64,000 nt of DNA from Competibacter_A sp002352125 (GTDB lineage Bacteria; Pseudomonadota; Gammaproteobacteria; Competibacterales; Competibacteraceae), in contig DAOROA010000025.1 of the NCBI GenBank assembly GCA_035441325.1, positions 1 to 64,000 on the forward strand, given 5' to 3'. Each line of letters starts with the position of its first letter. The stretch's first letter is position 1. Positions 18,281 to 30,366 of the stretch are shown here, piece by piece. The notes beneath the pieces were generated by a model. It was not told the DNA's origin. It searched no databases and saw only the letters and a list, made by a program, of their open reading frames with translations. The position numbers were made by a program, and so were the translations under genes.

Positions 18281-19102
18281 ATGCCGATCCTGGCCGCCAT
18301 CCAGATGGTTTCCGGCCCCAGCGTCGCCGGGAATTTGGCCACCGCCGCCGAACTGCTCGGTCGCGCCGCCGCCGGTGGAGCGCAATTGGCCGTCCTGCCG
18401 GAAAATTTTGCCTTGATGGGGCGGGGGGAAGGCGACAAGGTGGCCGTGCGCGAAACTGAAGGCGAGGGACCGATTCAGGCGTTTCTCGCCGAACAGGCGG
18501 CGCTTCACCGGCTGTGGCTGGTCGGCGGCACGATTCCGCTGCGAACCGTCGACGACGAAAACCGGGTGCGAGCCGCTAGCCTGTTGTTCGATGACCGAGG
18601 CCACCGGGTCGCCCGCTACGACAAAGTGCATTTGTTCGACGTGCAAGTCGTCGGCAGCGCGGAACGCTACGCCGAATCGGCCACTATCGAACCGGGCGAG
18701 CGATACGTCGCTGTCGATACGCCCATTGGACGGCTCGGGCTGGCGGTGTGTTACGACTTGCGCTTTCCGGAGCAGTTTCGCGCGATGGTAGCGGAGGGCA
18801 TGGACATTCTGGCGCTGCCGGCAGCCTTTACCGCCGCGACCGGCAAGGCGCACTGGGAGACTCTGCTTCGGGCGCGGGCCATCGAAAATCAGTGTTACGT
18901 CGTCGCCTCGGCGCAGGGTGGAACACATGCCAACGGTCGAGAAACGTATGGCGATAGCCTGATCGTCGATCCGTGGGGCGAAATTCTTTGCCGCCTGCCG
19001 CACGGGCCGGGAGTGGTGCTGGCCGAGTTCGACCGGGAACGGTTGGAGAACGTCCGGCGGCAATTCCCGGTTTTGAAACATCGCGTGTCCGCGAAAATTT
19101 GA
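18281..19102 (+). CDS. Carbon-nitrogen hydrolase, Nit1/deaminated glutathione amidase type
   Basis: Nitrilase-superfamily amidase of 273 residues. The catalytic Glu-Lys-Cys triad is visible as Glu41 (LPENFA), Lys115 (YDKVHLFD) and Cys157 (AVCYDLRFPE). The closest described role is repair of deaminated glutathione (Nit1/YbeM), but omega-amidases share this fold, so substrate is inferred. GAGGAGG at 18265-18271 provides a good ribosome site. The gene sits between yhdP and tldD as in many gammaproteobacteria, and ends seven bases before tldD. Confidence 0.88.
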   Translation: MPILAAIQMVSGPSVAGNLATAAELLGRAAAGGAQLAVLPENFALMGRGEGDKVAVRETEGEGPIQAFLAEQAALHRLWLVGGTIPLRTVDDENRVRAASLLFDDRGHRVARYDKVHLFDVQVVGSAERYAESATIEPGERYVAVDTPIGRLGLAVCYDLRFPEQFRAMVAEGMDILALPAAFTAATGKAHWETLLRARAIENQCYVVASAQGGTHANGRETYGDSLIVDPWGEILCRLPHGPGVVLAEFDRERLENVRRQFPVLKHRVSAKI

Positions 19103-19109
19103 GCGTGCC

Positions 19110-20555
19110 ATGACGACCGATTCCCTTGCGTTTGCCCGCCAACAGTTGCTCGCCGCCGCCGGTCTTGGCGAGGACGATGTGCATCGAACCTTGGCTTGTC
19201 TGTTGGGCCACGCTATCGACGGCGGCGATTTGTATTTTCAGTTGCACCGCGCCGAATCCTGGGCGCTCGAAGACGGTCGCGTCAAGCAAGCCAGCCACGC
19301 TATTCAGCAGGGCGTCGGCGTTCGCGCGACGAGCGGCGAAAAGACCGGTTTCGCCTATTCGGACGAGATCGCGTTGCCGGCTTTGCTGGAAGCTGCGAGC
19401 GCCGCCCGCGCTATCGCCCGGCACGGCGGCGCGGGCCAGCTTCAGGTTTGGCGCACCACCGGCCGGCCGGCCCTGTACGAGCCGCTCGATCCGCTGGAAA
19501 CGCTGTCGGCCGAAGCCAAGGTGCAGCTTTTGGAAAGAGTGGATGCCGAAGCGCGCCGGCAGGATTCCCGCGTTACCCAAGTGATGGTCAGTCTGGCTGC
19601 CGCTCGGGACACGATTCTGGTGGCCGGTAGCGACGGTACCCTGGCCGGCGACGTGCGACCGCTGGTGCGCTTGAACGTAACGGTTCTCGTCGAATGCGGC
19701 GGTCGCCGCGAACAGGGAACCAGCGGCGGCGGCGGCCGGGTCGGTTACGGCTGGTTTCTGGACGAGGATCGCGCTTTAGGCTACGCGCGGGAGGCGGTGC
19801 GGCTGGCGCTGGTCAACCTGGATGCGGTGGCCGCACCCGCTGGCACGATGGCGGTGGTGTTGGGGCCGGGCTGGCCGGGCATTCTGCTGCACGAGGCCAT
19901 CGGCCACGGCCTGGAGGGCGATTTCAATCGCAAGGGTACCTCGGCTTTCAGCGGACGGATCGGCGAACGGGTAGCCTCGCCGCTGTGTACCGTGGTCGAC
20001 GATGGCACGCTGGCCGGACGGCGCGGTTCGCTGAACGTGGACGACGAGGGTACGCCGACCCAATGTACAACCCTAATCGAACGCGGGGTGCTCAAAGGCT
20101 ATTTGCAAGACAGGTTGAACGCTCGCCTGATGAAGATGGCACCGACCGGCAACGGCCGGCGGGAATCCTACGCCCATCTGCCGTTGCCGCGTATGACCAA
20201 TACCTACCTGCTGGCGGGCGAACACGATCCGGCGGAGATCATCGCTTCGGTAGAGCGGGGGTTGTACGCGGTCAATTTCGGTGGCGGCCAGGTCGATATT
20301 ACCTCCGGCAAGTTCGTGTTCTCCGCCAGCGAGGCGTATTTGATCGAGAACGGTCGCGCGACCCGGCCGGTCAAGGGCGCCACGCTGATCGGTAACGGAC
20401 CGGACGTGTTGACCCAAGTCTCGATGGTCGGCAACGATCTCAAGCTCGATGCGGGGGTCGGCACCTGCGGCAAGGGCGGACAAAGCGTACCGGTCGGAGT
20501 CGGCCAGCCGACCCTCAAGATCGAAGCGTTGACCGTGGGGGGGACGAAGACTTGA
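19110..20555 (+). CDS. tldD: TldD metalloprotease subunit
   Basis: Catalytic subunit of the TldD/TldE(PmbA) heterodimeric protease, which trims unfolded peptides and matures microcin B17 in E. coli. The zinc motif HExxxH is present as HEAIGHGLEGD (His261, His266), followed by RRGSLNVDDEGTPT and the C-terminal GGPD/cysteine region VSMVGNDLKLDAGVGTCGKGGQ. 481 residues, normal. It is the last gene of the leuS-to-tldD run. Its partner pmbA lies 12 kb away, on the other side of the signalling island. Confidence 0.96.
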   Translation: MTTDSLAFARQQLLAAAGLGEDDVHRTLACLLGHAIDGGDLYFQLHRAESWALEDGRVKQASHAIQQGVGVRATSGEKTGFAYSDEIALPALLEAASAARAIARHGGAGQLQVWRTTGRPALYEPLDPLETLSAEAKVQLLERVDAEARRQDSRVTQVMVSLAAARDTILVAGSDGTLAGDVRPLVRLNVTVLVECGGRREQGTSGGGGRVGYGWFLDEDRALGYAREAVRLALVNLDAVAAPAGTMAVVLGPGWPGILLHEAIGHGLEGDFNRKGTSAFSGRIGERVASPLCTVVDDGTLAGRRGSLNVDDEGTPTQCTTLIERGVLKGYLQDRLNARLMKMAPTGNGRRESYAHLPLPRMTNTYLLAGEHDPAEIIASVERGLYAVNFGGGQVDITSGKFVFSASEAYLIENGRATRPVKGATLIGNGPDVLTQVSMVGNDLKLDAGVGTCGKGGQSVPVGVGQPTLKIEALTVGGTKT

Positions 20556-20613
20556 TGGAGATCGTTTGAATCCGAAATAAAAAGCATTTCGGTAAAGATT
20601 TTGTAGTGTTTTA

Positions 20614-20643
20614 TAAACAGATGTAACTATAAAGTTTTATAAT
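20614..20643 (+). promoter_or_regulatory. Candidate sigma70 promoter of the signalling operon
   Basis: A perfect TATAAT lies at 20638-20643, with TAAACA (four of six matches to the -35 consensus) 18 bases upstream at 20614-20619. The surrounding 20556-20730 stretch is much more AT-rich than the flanking genes, and the following gene starts 87 bases later. Assigned by eye only. Confidence 0.45.
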
Positions 20644-20730
20644 AGGTTGTCGATCTCATAGAAAAGCGATGGCCGAAAGGGTTGGCCTTGTTCGTAATAG
20701 CAATCCGCCCGTAGGCAGAGGAACGTTTTG

Positions 20731-22509
20731 ATGTCTTCGCGCAGTCATATCTTAGTCGTCGAAGATCAGCTAGATAACCAGATTATCCTGGAAGATCTGC
20801 TGGGCACTGTTTACGCGGTTCGCATGATGAACGCGGGCCGAGAAGCTTTGGATTACTTGGCGACGGGAGAGGTCGCCGATCTGATTCTGCTCGACGTGGT
20901 GATGCCGGACTTGGATGGATTCGAGGTTTGCCGCCGGCTTAAGGCCGATTCGGTCACCCGAGAGATTCCAGTGATTTTCCTCACTGCCCTAAGCGGCATC
21001 GAAATCGAGGAGCAAGGATTGTCCTTGGGTGCCGAGGATTTCATCCATAAGCCGTTTTCGCCGCCGGTAGTGCTCGCTCGGGTACGCAACCACCTGGAAT
21101 TGAGCCGGGCCAGTCGATTGCTGCGGAAACGGGGCGAAGACCTGGAGCGGCAGGTGGCGGAACGCACCGCGACATTGCGGGCTATCAATCGGCAGCTACG
21201 CCAGGAAATCGACCAGCGCGAACGAACGGAAGAGGCTTTGCGGCAGAGTGAGGCTCGCTTTCAAGGGCTCCTGTCCACGGCCTCGGATTGGTTTTGGGAG
21301 CAGGATAGCCAGTTTCGGTTCACGTTTCTTTCCGCTGAGCTGGCGCAAGCCGATTTTTCGACCGACTCGTTAATTGGCAGAACCCGTTGGGAATTGCCCA
21401 TCGATCCAAAGTCCGCCGACTGGGCGGCGCACCGAGCCCTGTTGGAAGCTCACCAACCGTTCCGGGATTTCGAGTACCAAATCGAGAAGACGCCCGGAGA
21501 CAGGCGCTGGTTTAGGGTCAACGGTCAACCGCTATTCGACGCTGCGGGGCATTTCGTCGGCTATCGTGGAACGGGCCGGAATTTGACGGAACAGAAGCGC
21601 GCCGAAGCCGAACGGGAAACTCTATATCGGACATTGGCCGAGACCAACGCCAAGCTCAACGTCGAAATCCACCAGCGGGAGCAAGTGGAGATGGAGCTGC
21701 GGTTGGCGCAGAAGCTGGAAGCGGTGGGGCGGCTGGCGGCGGGGATTGCGCACGAGATCAACACGCCGATCCAGTACGTGGGCGACAGCGTGCACTTTCT
21801 CAAGGCGGCGTTCGAAGACCTGGTGGCGTTGCTGGGCCGCTACCGGGAAGGTGGCGAAGCGCTAGCGTGCTATCCGGAGCGGGCGGCATTGGTGGCCGCC
21901 ATTCAAGAGGCCGAAGAGCTGGCCGATCTGGAGTACTTGCGAGAGAACGTGCCGCCGGCCTTTGAGCGAACGCTGGCGGGAATCGACCACGTGGCGGGCA
22001 TCGTGCGAGCGATGAAGGAATTTGCCCACCCGGATCAGCGGGACAAGGCGCTGGCCGATCTCAACAAGGCGTTGCTCAACACCTTGGTGGTAGCGCGCAA
22101 CGAGTACAAATACGTCGCCGACGTAGAGACCCGGCTGGAGGAGTTGCCGCCGGTGTTGTGCTACCCGAGCGACCTCAACCAGGTGTTTCTCAACCTGGTG
22201 GTCAACGCCGCCCACGCTATTGCCGAAGCGGTGGGCGGTGGCCCGCAGCGGGGCCGCATCACCGTTTCGACCCGGCTGGACGGCGATTGGGTAGAGATCG
22301 CGGTGGCCGATACCGGAGGAGGCATCCCGGAAGCGATCCGCGACCGGGTGTACGACCCGTTTTTCACCACCAAAGAAGTGGGCCGGGGGACGGGGCAAGG
22401 TTTGGCGATCGCCCGCTCCATCGTGGTGGACAAGCATCGGGGTACCCTGCATTTCGACAGCCTACCCGGTCAGGGCACCACCTTCTACATCCGTCTGCCG
22501 GTCGGCTAA
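20731..22509 (+). CDS. REC-PAS hybrid sensor histidine kinase
   Basis: A cytosolic kinase of 592 residues with no membrane segment. An N-terminal receiver domain (about 6-122) has the phosphoacceptor Asp55 (LILLDVVMPD) and the Lys in HKPF. A coiled coil (about 130-175) follows, then a PAS domain with its C-terminal extension (about 175-295), a second coil, and the transmitter: His341 in GIAHEINTPIQ, the N box NQVFLNLVVNAAHA, and ATP-lid glycines in DTGGGIP and GRGTGQGLAI. ATG 20731 follows GCAGAGGA. The last 278 residues are identical to those of the next gene. It heads a four-gene co-directional set; the input signal is unknown. Confidence 0.9.
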   Translation: MSSRSHILVVEDQLDNQIILEDLLGTVYAVRMMNAGREALDYLATGEVADLILLDVVMPDLDGFEVCRRLKADSVTREIPVIFLTALSGIEIEEQGLSLGAEDFIHKPFSPPVVLARVRNHLELSRASRLLRKRGEDLERQVAERTATLRAINRQLRQEIDQRERTEEALRQSEARFQGLLSTASDWFWEQDSQFRFTFLSAELAQADFSTDSLIGRTRWELPIDPKSADWAAHRALLEAHQPFRDFEYQIEKTPGDRRWFRVNGQPLFDAAGHFVGYRGTGRNLTEQKRAEAERETLYRTLAETNAKLNVEIHQREQVEMELRLAQKLEAVGRLAAGIAHEINTPIQYVGDSVHFLKAAFEDLVALLGRYREGGEALACYPERAALVAAIQEAEELADLEYLRENVPPAFERTLAGIDHVAGIVRAMKEFAHPDQRDKALADLNKALLNTLVVARNEYKYVADVETRLEELPPVLCYPSDLNQVFLNLVVNAAHAIAEAVGGGPQRGRITVSTRLDGDWVEIAVADTGGGIPEAIRDRVYDPFFTTKEVGRGTGQGLAIARSIVVDKHRGTLHFDSLPGQGTTFYIRLPVG

Positions 22510-22536
22510 CCATAAGGATTTGCAATCCGCCATGAG
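21673..22536 (+). repeat. Direct repeat copy 1 (kinase transmitter module)
   Basis: An 864-base segment that recurs 1719 bases downstream at 23392-24255. It covers the dimerisation/phosphotransfer and ATPase domains, the stop codon, the spacer and ATGAG. Through the stop codon the copies encode identical proteins and appear identical at base level; in the following 27 bases I see only two T/C differences (22512 and 22520). Confidence 0.92.
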
Positions 22537-22549
22537 GCATATTCCATGA
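22532..22549 (+). other. Five-codon relic mini-reading frame before the second kinase
   Basis: ATG-AGG-CAT-ATT-CCA-TGA starts with the ATGAG that, in copy 2 of the repeat, is the true start of the REC-HDOD gene at 24251. Its TGA overlaps the ATG of the second kinase (ATGA), so it may act as a coupling leader. Best read as a by-product of the duplication. Confidence 0.5.
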
Positions 22550-24228
22550 AAGCCCTCGTCGTCGATCCTTCCAAGCTATTTCAGAAAATGGTCGCCGGTT
22601 TGTTCGAGAGCGTCGGTGGCGCGGCCGTCGCCGTCGATACCGGTGCCGATGCCTTAAAACACTTCCTCGAATCCGATTTCGACATCGCCTGCGTTTCGTT
22701 GCACTTGCCCGACATGAGCGGCATCGAATTCTGTAAGCGGTTGCGCCTGATCGCCGAGCAGCGGCATCTGCCGGTTATCTTGTTGACGGCCACCGAAGAT
22801 GCGGCAACCTTGACGAGCAGTCTCGAACTGGGCATTACCGAGGTGTTCAAAAAAGCCGAAATGCGACAGTTCGCCGAATACGTCCGGGAATTGAGCGAGC
22901 GGCGCCAGAGCAAGCAGCAATTGATGGGCCGCGTACTGCTGGTTGAGGACAGCGCGGCTGTCAGGATGCTCGTCTGCGGTATTCTGAAAGACATGGGGCT
23001 AGCTGTGGATCAAACCGCCGACGCGAAGCAGGCGTGGGAAATTTTCTTGCGGAAAGATCACGACCTGGTTCTGACGGACGTGTTGTTGGCGGAAGGTACT
23101 ACCGGCTTGGAGCTGGTACGGCATATCCGGCACGTACACGGCAAAAAAAGCAATATTCCGATTCTGGCGATGTCGGGGTTTAGTGATGCTGCGCGCAAGA
23201 TCGAGCTGCTGCACGAGGGCGCGAACGATTTTATCGGTAAGCCTATCCTTCCCGAAGAATTGGCGGTTCGAGTGAGAAATCTCGTTCTCAATAGGCAGTT
23301 GTTGGATAAGGTCGGGGCACAGCAGGAAAATCTGCGGTCGCTGGTCGCGGAGCTGCGGGAAACGAACGATCATCTGCGGATGGAAATCGATCAGCGGGAG
23401 CAAGTGGAGATGGAGCTGCGGTTGGCGCAGAAGCTGGAAGCGGTGGGGCGGCTGGCGGCGGGGATTGCGCACGAGATCAACACGCCGATCCAGTACGTGG
23501 GCGACAGCGTGCACTTTCTCAAGGCGGCGTTCGAAGACCTGGTGGCGTTGCTGGGCCGCTACCGGGAAGGTGGCGAAGCGCTAGCGTGCTATCCGGAGCG
23601 GGCGGCATTGGTGGCCGCCATTCAAGAGGCCGAAGAGCTGGCCGATCTGGAGTACTTGCGAGAGAACGTGCCGCCGGCCTTTGAGCGAACGCTGGCGGGA
23701 ATCGACCACGTGGCGGGCATCGTGCGAGCGATGAAGGAATTTGCCCACCCGGATCAGCGGGACAAGGCGCTGGCCGATCTCAACAAGGCGTTGCTCAACA
23801 CCTTGGTGGTAGCGCGCAACGAGTACAAATACGTCGCCGACGTAGAGACCCGGCTGGAGGAGTTGCCGCCGGTGTTGTGCTACCCGAGCGACCTCAACCA
23901 GGTGTTTCTCAACCTGGTGGTCAACGCCGCCCACGCTATTGCCGAAGCGGTGGGCGGTGGCCCGCAGCGGGGCCGCATCACCGTTTCGACCCGGCTGGAC
24001 GGCGATTGGGTAGAGATCGCGGTGGCCGATACCGGAGGAGGCATCCCGGAAGCGATCCGCGACCGGGTGTACGACCCGTTTTTCACCACCAAAGAAGTGG
24101 GCCGGGGGACGGGGCAAGGTTTGGCGATCGCCCGCTCCATCGTGGTGGACAAGCATCGGGGTACCCTGCATTTCGACAGCCTACCCGGTCAGGGCACCAC
24201 CTTCTACATCCGTCTGCCGGTCGGCTAA
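22546..24228 (+). CDS. Double-receiver hybrid histidine kinase
   Basis: A 560-residue cytosolic protein. Receiver 1 (residues 1-118) is degenerate: the acceptor Asp is Ser51 (IACVSLHLPD), though the later Thr and Lys region is partly kept. Receiver 2 (about 128-250) has an intact VEDSAAVR acid pocket, Asp178 (LVLTDVLLAEG) and Lys232 (GKP). A coiled coil leads to the transmitter with His309 in AHEINTPIQ. From Gln283 to the end it is identical to the preceding kinase. There is no sensor domain of its own, so it presumably acts as a relay partner. It starts at ATG 22546, overlapping the relic mini-frame. Confidence 0.9.
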   Translation: MKALVVDPSKLFQKMVAGLFESVGGAAVAVDTGADALKHFLESDFDIACVSLHLPDMSGIEFCKRLRLIAEQRHLPVILLTATEDAATLTSSLELGITEVFKKAEMRQFAEYVRELSERRQSKQQLMGRVLLVEDSAAVRMLVCGILKDMGLAVDQTADAKQAWEIFLRKDHDLVLTDVLLAEGTTGLELVRHIRHVHGKKSNIPILAMSGFSDAARKIELLHEGANDFIGKPILPEELAVRVRNLVLNRQLLDKVGAQQENLRSLVAELRETNDHLRMEIDQREQVEMELRLAQKLEAVGRLAAGIAHEINTPIQYVGDSVHFLKAAFEDLVALLGRYREGGEALACYPERAALVAAIQEAEELADLEYLRENVPPAFERTLAGIDHVAGIVRAMKEFAHPDQRDKALADLNKALLNTLVVARNEYKYVADVETRLEELPPVLCYPSDLNQVFLNLVVNAAHAIAEAVGGGPQRGRITVSTRLDGDWVEIAVADTGGGIPEAIRDRVYDPFFTTKEVGRGTGQGLAIARSIVVDKHRGTLHFDSLPGQGTTFYIRLPVG

Positions 24229-24255
24229 CCACAAGGATCTGCAATCCGCCATGAG
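23392..24255 (+). repeat. Direct repeat copy 2 (kinase transmitter module)
   Basis: Second copy of the segment at 21673-22536. Here the terminal ATGAG is the functional start of the downstream REC-HDOD gene, so this copy has the native downstream context and is the likely donor. Confidence 0.92.
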
Positions 24256-25456
24256 ACGAATTTTGTTCGTGGACGACGAGCCCAACATTCTGGAAGGTTT
24301 GCGCAATCTGTTGCGTCGCCACCGTCGCAAGTGGGATATGGCTTTTGCCGTTGGCGGCCCGGCAGCGCTGGAATTGCTGAAAACCGAACAGTTTGATGTC
24401 ATCATTTCCGACATGCGAATGCCGGAAGTCGATGGCGCGGCGCTGCTGACGCGCGTGCAAAGCCAATATCCCCGCACCGTGCGGATCGTGCTGTCCGGCC
24501 ACATGGAACTGGAAGCTGCGCTGCAAGCCATCCCGGTGGCGCACCAGTTCCTTAGCAAGCCTTGTGATGCCGTGGAACTGGAAAACGTGATCGAACGTGC
24601 CTGCGCGCTTCAATCTCTGGTGGAAGACCCGAAGATTCGCCAAGTGCTGGGCAGCATCCAACAGTTGCCGGCGCTGCCTCAGATTTATCATCGACTGATG
24701 CAGGCGCTGGTCGAGGATCGAACCCAAGCCAAAGAGGTGGCCGCTCTGCTCCAGCAGGACATGACGATCTGCGCTAAGCTGTTGCAGGTTGCCAACTCCG
24801 CCTTTTTCCGGCTGGCCCGGCGCATAACCAATGTCGAAGAGGCGGTGCGCTACCTCGGCTTTACCATGGTGCGCAATCTGGTGCTGACCATCGAAGTGTT
24901 CCACCCCGGTCCGCAATCCGCCGGTTTTTCGTTTGATTCCCTGCAGCGGCACGCTCTGCGCGTGGCGAGCCTCGCCCGCGAGATCGTCGCCGACCGGCTC
25001 CACGCCGACGATGCGTTCATGGCGGGCATGCTGCACGACATCGGCAAGCTGGTGCTGGCCTTGCGGCTGCCGGAGCAATTCCGGCAAACGCAGGAACGGT
25101 CGCGCCAGCATCGACTGCCATCGTGGCAAACGGAACGCGAATTGCTGGGTATTTCGCACGCCGAAATCGGTGCTTATCTGTTGGGCTTGTGGGGGTTGCC
25201 GTATCCGATTATCGAAGCGGCGGCGTACCATCATCAGCCTCTGTCCGTGCCCCAGCACGCGTTCGACGTGCTGGCGGCGGTGTACGTCGCCGACGGCTTG
25301 GCGCACGAGACCTCGCCGCCGGCCGACGGTGTGTTTGTCGAACCGCTGGATGAAACCTATCTGGCCACGCTGGGCGTACTCGACAAGATGGCCGATTGGC
25401 GGGCGCTGGCCAAGGCTCAAGTCGATGCGCTTGCGGAGAGTGACCGAGATGATTGA
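24251..25456 (+). CDS. Response regulator with HDOD output domain
   Basis: 401 residues. The receiver (about 3-120) has the acidic pair VDDEPN, acceptor Asp54 (IISDMRMPEVDG) and Lys in SKPCD. The HDOD domain (about 135-330) begins LPALPQIYHRLM and carries VANSAFFRLARRI and the HD-like LHDIGKLVLALRLP. HDOD domains are usually signalling or scaffold units linked to cell-cycle, motility or c-di-GMP outputs; no DNA-binding domain is present. It starts 22 bases after the second kinase and overlaps the next regulator by eight bases. It is the likely phosphoryl acceptor of the upstream kinases. Confidence 0.9.
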   Translation: MRRILFVDDEPNILEGLRNLLRRHRRKWDMAFAVGGPAALELLKTEQFDVIISDMRMPEVDGAALLTRVQSQYPRTVRIVLSGHMELEAALQAIPVAHQFLSKPCDAVELENVIERACALQSLVEDPKIRQVLGSIQQLPALPQIYHRLMQALVEDRTQAKEVAALLQQDMTICAKLLQVANSAFFRLARRITNVEEAVRYLGFTMVRNLVLTIEVFHPGPQSAGFSFDSLQRHALRVASLAREIVADRLHADDAFMAGMLHDIGKLVLALRLPEQFRQTQERSRQHRLPSWQTERELLGISHAEIGAYLLGLWGLPYPIIEAAAYHHQPLSVPQHAFDVLAAVYVADGLAHETSPPADGVFVEPLDETYLATLGVLDKMADWRALAKAQVDALAESDRDD

Positions 25457-26597
25457 TCGCCCAAAGGTGCTGTGCGTCGACGACGAACCCAACGTACTGG
25501 AAGGGTTGAAACTGCACTTGCGCCGTCATTACGAAGTCCAAACCGCCGGCGGTGGCCAGATGGCGTTGGAGTTGCTGGAGCGGGAAGGTCCCTTCGCCGT
25601 GGTGTTGTCGGACATGCGGATGCCGGGCATGAACGGCGCGGCGTTGCTGGGTCAGGTCCGCCGGCGTTACCCCGACACCACGCGGATGCTGTTGACCGGT
25701 CAGGCCGATCTCGATTCGGCCATCGCAGTGGTCAACGAGGGCCAACTGTTCCGCTTCCTGACCAAACCCTGCCCACCGCCGGTGTTGCTCCAAGCGTTTG
25801 AGGCCGGCGTCGCCCAACACCGTTTGATCACCGCCGAACGGGTGCTGTTGGAGCAAACCTTGCGTGGCGTGATCCAGACTTTGACCGACGTTTTGGCCCT
25901 GACTCACCCAATTGCCTTTGGTCGCGCCAACCGTCTCAAGCGCCACGCCGTCGATCTGGCCAAGCAAATCGGTGTCCAACAGGATTTGTGGCAGTTGGAA
26001 GTGGCGGCCATGCTGTCGCAGCTCGGTTGTATTGTCGTGCCGGACGGGACGCTGGAAAAATTGTATCGAGGCGAGCTTCCAAACGAGAAGGAGCGGGCGA
26101 TGGCGGAACGGATACCGGTAGTGACCGGGCAACTGCTGGGCAGCATTCCCCGGCTGGAGCCGGTGTTGGCTATCCTCGAAAATCGAGACAAGCCCTATCG
26201 GTTCAATCCGGCCGAACTCGACACCGTCCGCGTTGGCGGGCCGATCCTGAAGCTCGTTGCGGATTTCGATACCCTGATCAATCAAGGGAATCCGGCGCAA
26301 CTGGCGCTCGATACTTTGCGGGGCCGGCGGGGGTGGTACGATCCGGCCCTGCTCGATGCATTTGTCGCCATTCGTAGCACCACCGGCCAGCGGAGAGTGA
26401 TCAAGGAGGTTGCCGTTCTGGCGCTCCAGGTGGGCATGGTGTTCGCCGAGGACGTGCGCACCAAGACCGGCGCCCTGTTGGTCACGCGCGGGCACGAGGT
26501 GACGCCGGGACTCTTGGAGCGGCTATGCAATTTGCAAGACGCGCGCGCCTTGCCGCCGGTGAAAGTCGTCATGGTGGCCGATGCTGGGGACGGTTGA
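25449..26597 (+). CDS. Response regulator with degenerate HD-type output domain
   Basis: 382 residues. The receiver has VDDEPNVLEGL, acceptor Asp55 (VVLSDMRMPGMNG) and Lys in FLTKPCP. After a linker helix comes an HD-GYP/RpfG-like fold (about 145-310). The metal-binding HD doublet expected near AAMLHDIG reads AAMLSQLG and no GYP motif is visible, so phosphodiesterase activity is unlikely. A short C-terminal domain (about 315-382) resembles the adaptor seen in some such regulators. It starts at ATG 25449 inside the end of the REC-HDOD gene, implying coupled translation. Confidence 0.85.
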   Translation: MIDRPKVLCVDDEPNVLEGLKLHLRRHYEVQTAGGGQMALELLEREGPFAVVLSDMRMPGMNGAALLGQVRRRYPDTTRMLLTGQADLDSAIAVVNEGQLFRFLTKPCPPPVLLQAFEAGVAQHRLITAERVLLEQTLRGVIQTLTDVLALTHPIAFGRANRLKRHAVDLAKQIGVQQDLWQLEVAAMLSQLGCIVVPDGTLEKLYRGELPNEKERAMAERIPVVTGQLLGSIPRLEPVLAILENRDKPYRFNPAELDTVRVGGPILKLVADFDTLINQGNPAQLALDTLRGRRGWYDPALLDAFVAIRSTTGQRRVIKEVAVLALQVGMVFAEDVRTKTGALLVTRGHEVTPGLLERLCNLQDARALPPVKVVMVADAGDG

Positions 26598-26615
26598 GGT
26601 TTCTGCCCGGCCCAC

Positions 26616-26640
26616 CTCGCCCGGAGGGCGAGAGGGATTT

Positions 26641-26641
<1 letters not shown>
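26616..26641 (+). terminator. Terminator between convergent signalling operons
   Basis: The seven-base stem CTCGCCC (26616-26622) / GGGCGAG (26626-26632) with a three-base loop is followed by AGGGATTTTC. It lies in the 43-base gap between the plus-strand regulator operon and the minus-strand hybrid kinase. Confidence 0.6.

Positions 26642-30362
<3,721 letters not shown>

Positions 30363-30366
<4 letters not shown>

Noticed and set aside
20650..20730. Possible c-di-GMP riboswitch before the first kinase
   Set aside because: A GGCCGAAAGG-like stretch is suggestive, but the helices of the GEMM consensus and the tetraloop receptor could not be built.
21862..22452. Antisense 196-residue frame repeated identically at 23581-24171
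   Set aside because: Its identity in two places simply reflects the nucleotide duplication of the kinase core, not a conserved gene.
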